Below are positions 1 through 5,738 of a DNA stretch of 8,897 nt, piece after piece. Location: the NCBI GenBank assembly GCA_039030125.1, contig JBCCEV010000165.1, positions 1 to 8,897 on the forward strand. The letters are read 5' to 3'. Within the stretch, counting starts at the first letter, position 1, and each line of letters opens with the position of its first letter. The position numbers were made by a program, and so were the translations under genes. Under the pieces are notes generated by a model. The model ran no database searches. It saw only the letters and a program-made list of their open reading frames with translations, and was not told the DNA's origin. The DNA comes from JBCCEV01 sp039030125 (GTDB taxonomy: Bacteria > Pseudomonadota > Gammaproteobacteria > Ga0077536).

Positions 1-87
1 CGCGGCCATTGACCAAAGCGCTGGAATAAACGCCACGCTTAACAGCGCACCCTGCGCGACGGTGAAAATCTTGGAACGAGACGTCAT
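1..87 (-). CDS. pilY1: PilY1-like pilus tip adhesin, N-terminal fragment (cut by window edge)
   Basis: Only the first 29 codons are inside the window. The start is an ATG at 87 with a strong Shine-Dalgarno sequence (GAAGGAGA, 93-100) about five bases upstream. The visible peptide has a basic n-region (MTSRSK) followed by a hydrophobic stretch ending in a small-residue segment (ALWSMAA), which is a Sec signal peptide and not a prepilin leader. The PilY1 call rests on position: in fimU-pilV-pilW-pilX-pilY1 operons the gene after pilX is the large PilY1 adhesin, which is exported by Sec. Neither its von Willebrand factor domain nor its C-terminal propeller can be seen here. A short inverted repeat (98-113, TTCAG/CTGAA) lies just ahead of the start and touches the Shine-Dalgarno sequence. 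The 34-base gap to pilX suggests co-transcription. The signal peptide is directly seen; the identity is inferred from synteny. Confidence 0.7.
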   Translation of the reverse strand, partial: MTSRSKIFTVAQGALLSVAFIPALWSMAA

Positions 88-121
88 GGGGGTCTCCTTC
101 AGCTCAAACTGAAAAATAGAA

Positions 122-772
122 TTAATTGGTAACGACGTGGCGATACCGAGACGCCGTCGTTGTCGCTGCGCCGCCACCGCTGATGGATTGCGAGCGAAAA
201 TCGTAGAACAACAGCGCGCCCGCGGCCGCCGCGCCCTGGCCGAGCGCCGAGTAGCCGCTTACTTGCGAGGTATCCGAGCCCGGCGCGGCGACGCTGCCCA
301 CGCGGGTCACAAAGATGTTGACATCCATATCGAGCGGGTCGATGAACGTGCCATCGCTGTCCGTATCCGAGGTGAACATAAGATCGCGCTGGTGGCTCAC
401 ATCACCGGGGTTGACGGTGAGATCCCAAGGATTATTGGAACTGAGATATAGCTCTCCGGCGGGGTCGTCGACGCTCATGCCCGTGGGAATGGTGAACCCC
501 GTGGATGCCGGTACGGTGCCACCGGAAAGGCTGGCCGGCCAACCGCGATGAAAGGTGTGTTGTCCCACCACTTCATTGGAAATTGAGCGTGCCGCCTCGG
601 ATGATTGAAACGAGCGCTTTTTCATCGTTTGATTGGTGGTGATTTTCAAATCCAGGGTGGTGGTGCGCATCGCGACCACGGCCACCATGGTGAGGACCAT
701 CAGGATCACCAGCGAGAAGATAAGGGCCATGCCGCTTTGGGCACCGATTCGTGTGGTGGGGACTAAAGGCAT
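122..772 (-). CDS. pilX: Type IV pilus minor pilin PilX
   Basis: A 216-residue pilin-like protein with the PilX N-terminal domain. The prepilin cleavage site is predicted after Gly14 (QSG|MALIF), followed by a hydrophobic helix (about 15-35) and the family signature MRTTTL...KKRSFQSSEAARS (about 35-62), matching the usual 'R...L...QRAFQAAEAA' of PilX. Residue +5 of the mature protein is Phe instead of the Glu that most pilins use for assembly; lack of Glu5 is reminiscent of the tip pseudopilin GspK and fits a position at or near the pilus tip. The C-terminal half is variable, as is normal. The start lies two bases downstream of the pilW stop (TGA-AC-ATG), so translation is probably coupled. 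PilX acts in the inner membrane and then in the pilus tip complex with PilV, PilW, FimU and PilY1. Confidence 0.9.
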   Translation of the reverse strand: MPLVPTTRIGAQSGMALIFSLVILMVLTMVAVVAMRTTTLDLKITTNQTMKKRSFQSSEAARSISNEVVGQHTFHRGWPASLSGGTVPASTGFTIPTGMSVDDPAGELYLSSNNPWDLTVNPGDVSHQRDLMFTSDTDSDGTFIDPLDMDVNIFVTRVGSVAAPGSDTSQVSGYSALGQGAAAAGALLFYDFRSQSISGGGAATTTASRYRHVVTN

Positions 773-774
773 GT

Positions 775-1824
775 TCAGGCTCTCGTTTGATTGCGAACTT
801 GGACGATGAAGTCGTATTGCTGACGACGGAACTGCCGTGCTTCGGTGGGAACCGTCCAGGTGCGCCCATCTGGAAAGGTAAAACTCGTTTGTCCAAGGGT
901 GGTGAGGTCGAGCGTGTTGTCGCGGGTGAGATTGGCGATGACCAAGTTCACCCGCACGCTAACCACCTGCGCCCAGGTGGCATTAGCCGTCACCGACGCT
1001 GCGTTGTCATAGTAGTCGGCAACCAGATCGCCGCTTTCGTCGATCCCATAGTGGAGGTTCATCGCTTCTACACCGGATACCAGGACTTCTTCGTTGAACG
1101 TGAAGCCATCGAGATTGCGCCGCACTAAAGCTGGAATGGCGTCGTCGCCGCTATCGCCGCATGTGCCGTTCGAACCCGCAAACGTGCAGGGTCTGACGTA
1201 GTAGAGGTGTGCGGCGAATTCGTAATTGGTGAGATTGATGGGATCGGAGCCCGGCGTGAGATCGGATAGCGCACTATCGCTGGCGATCAGGTTTGAGCGG
1301 AAGACTTGGGCACGAACGCCAACTTGGGTTCTAATCGCCACCCGCTGCGGGTTCCAAGTTGCAACTTCGGTCACCGTGGCCGGCGCCGCGTCGGGGCGAT
1401 TGGGTATTGAGCGCGCGTAGCGCACGTAGAATGCATCCGTATTGGTCTCGTAGTTGGCGGCGGCGATGCAGGTGACCGGTACGCCGGTGGTCACACCGGC
1501 GTAGCCTCTAAATCCCTCGCTCGTTATCGGGACGTCAACACCCGCGCAGGTGGTACCAGTGACCAGGGCGGGAACGCCGGTGCTGATCGAGACGACATCT
1601 GACTCCACGGCGCCCCAGTGGTCACCCATGCGCATGTAATGCTGGATATGGTTGATCGCGTAGCGTGCATTTTCGTTAAGCTCGCTCGCGCCTTCTTGCA
1701 GGCGGTAGGCTTGCTTGTTGCTGATGAACAGTTGAATGATGACGTTCATCAAGATCAAGCTGAGTACCGAGGCAACCATCAATTCGATGATCGAAAAACC
1801 CCGTTGCTTGGCGTAGTTATTCAT
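775..1824 (-). CDS. pilW: Type IV pilus minor pilin PilW
   Basis: A 349-residue prepilin. The leader is short (MNNYAKQRG) with cleavage after Gly9, giving mature FSIIELMV with Glu at +5, then a hydrophobic helix to about residue 30 and the PilW-type stretch RLQEGASELNENARYAI. Near the C-terminus are the family hallmarks EEVLVSGVEAMNLHYGID (about 245-262) and a later TWAQVVSVRVNLVIAN strand. Several cysteines lie in the middle region (TTCAG, VTCIA, PCTFAG, GTCGD) and could form disulfides. The start is supported by AAGGA six to seven bases upstream, and the gap from pilV is 26 bases. PilW is a minor pilin of the pilus-tip priming complex. The length is at the long end for the family but within the usual spread. 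Confidence 0.92.
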   Translation of the reverse strand: MNNYAKQRGFSIIELMVASVLSLILMNVIIQLFISNKQAYRLQEGASELNENARYAINHIQHYMRMGDHWGAVESDVVSISTGVPALVTGTTCAGVDVPITSEGFRGYAGVTTGVPVTCIAAANYETNTDAFYVRYARSIPNRPDAAPATVTEVATWNPQRVAIRTQVGVRAQVFRSNLIASDSALSDLTPGSDPINLTNYEFAAHLYYVRPCTFAGSNGTCGDSGDDAIPALVRRNLDGFTFNEEVLVSGVEAMNLHYGIDESGDLVADYYDNAASVTANATWAQVVSVRVNLVIANLTRDNTLDLTTLGQTSFTFPDGRTWTVPTEARQFRRQQYDFIVQVRNQTRA

Positions 1825-1850
1825 CGGTGTTCCTTGTGCTGAGGCGACAG

Positions 1851-2384
1851 CTAGGGCGTAACCCTAAGGATGAAGGACTGGGTGGCGAGATCGGCGCCGG
1901 AGTTCACGTCGGTCCGCTCCTGCCAGGTGATCAGGATTTTATAGACCGAGCCCGCGTTGTCGCAGGCCGCCGTGGTTGTGGTGTTATCGATGCAGACGGT
2001 GCCGGTTACGTTCGTATCGGTCGAATTTGCCCCTAGTGCCGTGCGCAGGCCGGCCAGCCATTGGGTGTAATCCCAACTCGCAAGTTGGGCCGGCGTGCAT
2101 GAATTGGTGCTGAGCACGCAATTTTCGGTGCCGGCGGTGGGGTTGTTGTAATCGCCCGCGTCAACGCCAATGGTGTTGGCGCGCATACGGTCGACCAAAT
2201 TTTCCGCATGCAGTGCTGCCACGACTCGCCCTTGCGACCCTTTGGTGTAGCGCAGTCCCGCCACTTGTAGCCCGGCGACACCAAGCAAACCAATGGCAAA
2301 AATAATGACGGCGATAAGGATCTCAACTAGCGTCATCCCGCGGTGGCGGCGGGGCGCGCTGCGTCTGTATTGAAATGCTTGCAT
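1851..2384 (-). CDS. pilV: Type IV pilus minor pilin PilV
   Basis: A 177-residue prepilin. A basic leader (YRRSAPRRHRG) is cleaved after Gly16 to give mature MTLVEILIAVIIFAIG with Glu at +5. The continuation LLGVAGLQVAGLRY and the segment AENLVDRMRAN are characteristic of PilV. A pair of cysteines (ENCVLSTNSC) sits before the PilV-like AQLASWDYTQWLAGLRTAL helix, and a second pair (VCIDN, ACDNAG) precedes the C-terminal strand VYKILITWQER. The start has AAGGA about seven bases upstream. The gap from the fimT-like gene is 20 bases. PilV is a minor pilin that assembles with PilW, PilX and the FimU-type pilin under the PilY1 adhesin at the pilus tip. Confidence 0.92.
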   Translation of the reverse strand: MQAFQYRRSAPRRHRGMTLVEILIAVIIFAIGLLGVAGLQVAGLRYTKGSQGRVVAALHAENLVDRMRANTIGVDAGDYNNPTAGTENCVLSTNSCTPAQLASWDYTQWLAGLRTALGANSTDTNVTGTVCIDNTTTTAACDNAGSVYKILITWQERTDVNSGADLATQSFILRVTP

Positions 2385-2404
2385 TGGAAATCCTTACTGG
2401 CGGC

Positions 2405-3109
2405 TCAAGGTACGGAGGTGCAGCTGCTGATCGCCGTGCCATTGGGGTACACGTATTGCGAGCTGGCGTTGCGGACCGCGATCTGCGAGCGGCCGGTATT
2501 GGTCACCGATAAGCCCCGGGCAAAACTCGCGCCGCGCTCGTCGCACATCACCCAAAAGGCCTCGCCTAGCGTGCCGGATACGGTGGACACGCTTTCGCCA
2601 AGTCCGTTGTAGCCAATGGCCGGGAACCCCGTGGTGGCGTGATTACTGCGCGCGATCAGGGACATATTGGTGGGCAGCCCGGTTCGATAGTCCAAAATAC
2701 AGTCGTCGTTAGCGTCGTAGTTCGACGCCGCCACAGTTCGGCATGGGTCGCCCGTGGCATCCACGTCGACATTGCCGTCATCATTGCGGTCGATGAAAGT
2801 GATCCAGCCCACATCCCAGGGCGATCCGGCCGCCACCACCGAGGCGACACACTGCGCCCCATCGGTCGACGGGCACACGATGACCGCGGAGTTCGTTTTC
2901 ACCGCCTCACTGCGGGCGAGCGCGAGAGAAGAAGAGAACGCATTGATTTCGGTGGCCAGCCGATTGTTGTTGACCATCACCGTTAGGTTCGGCAGCCCAA
3001 ACGCAAGCAGGATCCCGAAGATCACGATCCCGAGCATGAGTTCGATGATGTTGAAGCCGCGTTGTTTGTTCATGGGCGCAAGTATTGATAAGTGTCGATA
3101 TCGTTGCAT
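2405..3109 (-). CDS. fimT: FimT/FimU (GspH-type) minor pilin, first gene of the operon
   Basis: A 234-residue GspH/FimT-family prepilin. Cleavage is predicted after Gly18 (NKQRG|FNIIEL, Glu at +5), followed by a hydrophobic helix and the family motif NNRLATEINAFSSSLALARSEAVK (48-71, key residues Asn49, Arg50, Leu64, Arg66, Ser67, Glu68). Residues 103-116 read ITFIDRNDDGNVDVD, with a DxNxDGxxD calcium-loop-like pattern often seen at this position in the family. The C-terminus contains TGRSQIAVRN (205-214). ATG at 3109 is preferred because AAGGA lies eight bases upstream; an internal ATG at 3073 would give a shorter leader (MNKQRG) but has no ribosome binding site. By position it corresponds to P. 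aeruginosa fimU; FimT paralogues of this family bind DNA in Legionella. FimT versus FimU cannot be decided here. Confidence 0.88.
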   Translation of the reverse strand: MQRYRHLSILAPMNKQRGFNIIELMLGIVIFGILLAFGLPNLTVMVNNNRLATEINAFSSSLALARSEAVKTNSAVIVCPSTDGAQCVASVVAAGSPWDVGWITFIDRNDDGNVDVDATGDPCRTVAASNYDANDDCILDYRTGLPTNMSLIARSNHATTGFPAIGYNGLGESVSTVSGTLGEAFWVMCDERGASFARGLSVTNTGRSQIAVRNASSQYVYPNGTAISSCTSVP

Positions 3110-3125
3110 CTCAGTTTTCCTTGAA

Positions 3126-3154
3126 CGGTCATTTGTGGCTGCCGGGCGGTCATT
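3126..3154 (-). promoter_or_regulatory. Tandem 8-bp direct repeats, possible response-regulator operator of the pilin operon
   Basis: CGGTCATT occurs at 3126-3133 and again at 3147-3154, so the copies are exactly 21 bp apart, two helical turns. Read on the pilin-coding strand they are AATGACCG, and the promoter-distal copy in the string is followed by TT to give ACCGTT. The pair lies between the CRP-like palindrome and the fimT start. LytTR-family regulators bind roughly 9-bp direct repeats with a period of 21-22 bp, and AlgR (LytTR family) controls the minor-pilin operon in P. aeruginosa. The repeats are seen directly; the regulator is an inference. No convincing -35/-10 pair could be placed. 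Confidence 0.35.
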
Positions 3155-3167
3155 GTTTTCTACAAGG

Positions 3168-3183
3168 TGTGAACCCGGTCACA
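3168..3183. promoter_or_regulatory. Perfect CRP/Vfr/Clp-type binding site upstream of the minor-pilin operon
   Basis: TGTGAACCCGGTCACA matches the TGTGA-N6-TCACA core bound by CRP-family activators with both half-sites intact. Its centre is 66 bases upstream of the fimT start codon. Vfr in Pseudomonas and Clp in Xanthomonas use the same core and regulate pilus genes, so control of this operon is a natural reading. A weak sigma-70-like pair (TTGTGA 3179-3184 and TAGAAA 3157-3162, minus strand, 16-bp spacer) would overlap the site, so activation versus repression is not settled. Confidence 0.6.
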
Positions 3184-3909
3184 ACTCGCCAGTTGATGAA
3201 CGGCGCGGCCGGCATCGGCGGCAGCCTGTTCTCGCCAGACCAATGGGGACTATCAGCATTAAGTCCAGACACGGTCTAAATCGTCCATAAACTCGCCGTT
3301 GTTCAGAGCCTCGTGTCTTTAGAATAGAGACCATATCAGCGAGGTTCTCAAGGCGCACGCCATCGCGCCCGCGGTGCAACGTGGCGCGGTCGGTACGCCT
3401 GTGGCGCTTGAACCGAGGCATTGATCAGCTTTTGTGAGTTCGGGCGAATCTAAGCTTGCATGCCCCAAGAGCACTGTCGGGAAAGCCTTAGGACGTTGCT
3501 GCCGCGAGGCGCTGGTGCGCCAGGCATGTTTTCGATGGATTAAAAGTCTTCTACCACGCTCATTGTGTTAATCACCAACATCTTTTGAACGTTGCAACGG
3601 GCTGGCTCAGCGCGCCTTCCGAGCAGCGCCTCGCCGCGTTTGAGTGGCATGAAGTTTCACCCAGTGCCCACCTCGCCAGCGGCTACTGATACGGCGAGGA
3701 TTGCGGCGGTTGCTCGCGCTCGCTGGGTTTGAATTCAACTGGGTTTCCGCCTTTTCCTTAGCGTAAACATAGCTTCTGCGCTTCGACTCCTACCGTTCTG
3801 CGCCGCAGCAATCTAGACTTATTGCGTCGCAGCAAATTGTCCCGGGCCAACACCCTCTCGCTGCGTGCGTTGACTCGGGACACCTCGGTCGCAATGAGGA
3901 GAAATTGTC
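3184..3909. other. Long intergenic stretch without a recognisable gene
   Basis: No open frame here combines a start codon, a ribosome binding site and a recognisable product. Items seen are a short GC hairpin (GGCGC-TGGT-GCGCC, 3508-3521, not followed by a clean T-run), an imperfect 17-bp palindrome (3315-3331, GTCT...AGAC), the 10-bp palindrome TTGAATTCAA (3729-3738), and a 65-codon open frame (3492-3689, plus strand) without ATG or GTG. The 3' end (about 3890-3909) carries the ribosome binding site of the small gene at 3910. The promoters of the pilin operon and of the small gene presumably lie at the two ends, but no strong -35/-10 pair is visible. Confidence 0.5.
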
Positions 3910-4077
3910 ATGATTTTGAAACCCGATATCGCCGCTACAGGCGTCGGCGCCGTCCTTGCCGCAATCCTTGCATTCGGCCTGGTGGCAACGAATCCGAGCT
4001 TGGAAACACATTCCAGCGAGGCGCGCGATTGGCGCATTGAGGCGCCGAGCTTTCTGCTACCTCCCAGGCGGTTGTAG
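3910..4077 (+). CDS. Small 55-residue membrane or exported protein, function unknown
   Basis: A short reading frame with an ideal Shine-Dalgarno sequence (AGGAGA, 3897-3902) seven bases before ATG. The product begins MILKPDIAATG and has a hydrophobic segment at about residues 7-26 (IAATGVGAVLAAILAFGLVA), then a polar region with charged residues (ETHSSEARDW) and a proline/arginine-rich end (PPRRL). It could be a single-pass inner-membrane protein or a secreted peptide with a signal sequence; the cleavage context (LVA|TN) is only fair. A strong terminator begins 14 bases after the stop, so it appears to be a self-contained monocistronic unit, separate from the phosphatase gene downstream. I do not recognise the family. 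The expression signals are the main support. Confidence 0.6.
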   Translation: MILKPDIAATGVGAVLAAILAFGLVATNPSLETHSSEARDWRIEAPSFLLPPRRL

Positions 4078-4091
4078 CGCCCCGGCCTGCG

Positions 4092-4127
4092 GCTCGGTCC
4101 CGGTGCGATCGGGGCCGAGCTTCTTTT
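4092..4127 (+). terminator. Rho-independent terminator after the small membrane protein gene
   Basis: GCTCGGTCCC (4092-4101) pairs with GGGGCCGAGC (4111-4120) to give a 10-bp stem with one G-U pair and a 9-base loop, followed directly by TTCTTTT (4121-4127). The T-rich tract is only on the plus side, so it acts on transcription from 3910-4077 and insulates the phosphatase gene downstream. Confidence 0.8.
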
Positions 4128-4154
4128 GCTGGGTGTTGCGGTACTATTCACGCA

Positions 4155-4168
4155 CTCGCTTAAGCGAG
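4155..4168. promoter_or_regulatory. Perfect 14-bp palindrome overlapping the phosphatase ribosome binding site
   Basis: CTCGCTTAAGCGAG is a perfect inverted repeat. Its 3' arm overlaps the likely Shine-Dalgarno sequence GAGAGG (4166-4171), which lies three bases before the ATG at 4175. As DNA it could be an operator; as RNA it could form a 5-bp stem with a TTAA loop that partly hides the ribosome binding site. It does not resemble a Pho box. The function is inferred. Confidence 0.4.
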
Positions 4169-4174
4169 AGGTCG

Positions 4175-5731
4175 ATGGGAAGCCGCCGCCAATTTCTAAA
4201 AGCCGCACTGTCGCTTGCCGTCGCACCGCCTGCGCGTAGCGCGGGCGCTCCGCAGGTCATTCGCGCCGCTAGCGCGTTACCGAAGATGCCCAGCGGCGTG
4301 ATGTCTGGCGATGTCTCTCTTGAGGGCGCTGTGATCTGGAGCAGAACCGATCGTCCGGCCCGCATGTTTATTGAGTACGCCACCAACGATCGCTTTGAAA
4401 ACTCTTTTGGGGTGCGCGGACCCGTGGCACTCGAGGACTCGGATTTTACCGCTCAGGTGACCCTCACCGAGTTGCCTTGGGGGCAACGCATTTTCTACCG
4501 GGTGCTGTTCGAGGACATCGGCGATCCGATGTTTTCAAGTCCGCCGATGGCGGGCTCGTTCCAGACACCAACCTGGGGCAGCACTCGCGACGTCTCGTTC
4601 AGCTTTTCCGGCGATGAGGCTGGCCAGGGCTGGGGGATCAGCGAGGACTTTGGAGGCTACAAAATCTACGAAACCATGCGTCAGTTGGCGCCAGATTTGT
4701 TTTTACATCTCGGTGATCAGATCTACGCTGATGGACCACTTGCCGACTCCGTGCGCTTGCCCGACGGCCGGATCTGGAATAACCACGTCACCGAGGCGAA
4801 ACGGCAAGTCGCTCAGTCGCTGGACCAGTTTCGGGGCAACTTCGCTTATAACCATCTCGATGAGAATCGTCGCGGTTTCGCCGCCGAGGTACCATTTGTG
4901 GTGCAGTGGGACGATCATGAAACGCGGAACAATTGGTACCCCGGTCAGATCATCGACGATCCCCGGTACCACCAAGAGCGGCGCTCGTCGGTGCTCGCGG
5001 CTTATGCCAATCGCGCGATGTTCGAATACAACCCGATCCGTCTAAACCCCAATGTCCGCGATCGTTTGTATCGTCAAATCAATTACGGCCCGCTTCTCGA
5101 AATTTTCGTTCTAGACCAACGCAGCTATCGCGCTAACAACAGCGAGAATCTACAAGCCGATGGTGATAGCGGCGAGGCACTGCTTGGCGGCGAGCAGTTG
5201 CGGTGGTTACAAGGCGCGCTGGCGAATTCATTATCCACCTGGAAGGTGATCGCGAGCGATATGCCGTTAAGTCTGGTGGTTTCCGATAACACCGAAGGAA
5301 TGCCGCATATTGAAGGGTTGGCGAACGGTGAGCACAAAAGCGCCAAGGGGCGCGAACTTGAAATTGCCGGGCTCCTCACTTTCATTAAGGATCACAATAT
5401 AGAGAATGTGATTTTTGTCAGCGCCGATGTGCATTACGCGAGTGCCGTGTCCTACCACCCCGATCGCGCCAGCATTGGCGCGTTCAAACCGTTCTGGGAA
5501 TTCATCGCAGGTCCGCTACACGCAGGTTCATTCGGGCCTAATGAGATCGATCGAACCTTTGGGCCGCAAGTTGAGTTCGTGCAGGGCCCCGAGTATGCCA
5601 ATCAGTCACCGGCCGACGGGTTTCAGTTCTTTGGTTTTGGCAATATCGATCACAAAACCAAGGCCCTCACGGTGTCGTTAATTAATGCAGCGGGCGAGTC
5701 GCTGTATGAGAAAACCCTCGACCCGCGTTAG
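4175..5731 (+). CDS. phoD: PhoD-family alkaline phosphatase/phosphodiesterase, Tat-exported
   Basis: A 518-residue metallophosphatase expected to hydrolyse phosphomonoesters or diesters in the periplasm. The start at 4175 is chosen because it gives a textbook twin-arginine signal (GSRRQFLKAALSLAVA, residues 2-17) with a likely cleavage near RSA|GA; the frame stays open further upstream but across the terminator at 4092-4127. The PhoD N-terminal domain covers about 38-130 (VMSGDVS...VIWSRTDR). Catalytic-domain motifs follow in order: FSGDEAGQGWG (144-154), HLGDQIYADGP (178-188), QWDDHETRNNW (244-254), FVLDQRSYR (311-319), FVSADVHYA (414-422) and GPLHAGSFG (446-454). The mature protein has no cysteine; the position of the iron-ligand Cys of B. 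subtilis PhoD is occupied by SGD, as in a common proteobacterial subgroup. Its 3' end faces the sulfotransferase gene across seven bases. Confidence 0.9.
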   Translation: MGSRRQFLKAALSLAVAPPARSAGAPQVIRAASALPKMPSGVMSGDVSLEGAVIWSRTDRPARMFIEYATNDRFENSFGVRGPVALEDSDFTAQVTLTELPWGQRIFYRVLFEDIGDPMFSSPPMAGSFQTPTWGSTRDVSFSFSGDEAGQGWGISEDFGGYKIYETMRQLAPDLFLHLGDQIYADGPLADSVRLPDGRIWNNHVTEAKRQVAQSLDQFRGNFAYNHLDENRRGFAAEVPFVVQWDDHETRNNWYPGQIIDDPRYHQERRSSVLAAYANRAMFEYNPIRLNPNVRDRLYRQINYGPLLEIFVLDQRSYRANNSENLQADGDSGEALLGGEQLRWLQGALANSLSTWKVIASDMPLSLVVSDNTEGMPHIEGLANGEHKSAKGRELEIAGLLTFIKDHNIENVIFVSADVHYASAVSYHPDRASIGAFKPFWEFIAGPLHAGSFGPNEIDRTFGPQVEFVQGPEYANQSPADGFQFFGFGNIDHKTKALTVSLINAAGESLYEKTLDPR

Positions 5732-5738
5732 GTATTGA

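Noticed and set aside
2754..3290. A long plus-strand frame opposite fimT and its upstream region
   Set aside because: It is antisense to a well-supported pilin gene and shows no recognisable domain or ribosome binding site.
3179..3421. An 80-codon minus-strand frame upstream of the pilin operon
   Set aside because: It is very rich in arginine with no recognisable domain, has no good ribosome binding site, and overlaps the CRP-like site; it looks like a chance frame in GC-rich DNA.
3508..3521. Hairpin GGCGC-TGGT-GCGCC considered as a terminator
   Set aside because: The stem is only five base pairs, and the nearest T-run is weak and displaced by several bases, with no gene ending just before it.
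3492..3689. A 65-codon open frame on the plus strand in the intergenic region (ends ...HLASGY then TGA), with protein-like composition
   Set aside because: It has no ATG or GTG, no ribosome binding site, and no family I recognise; it could be a decayed gene fragment but the evidence is too thin.
3870..3898. TTGACT ... AATGAG considered as a promoter for the small gene at 3910
   Set aside because: The -10 match is poor, and it would place the transcription start at or past the Shine-Dalgarno sequence.
3956..4174. An N-terminal extension of the phosphatase to an ATG at 3956
   Set aside because: The extension would run through the small gene and the terminator and would bury the twin-arginine signal 73 residues inside the protein.
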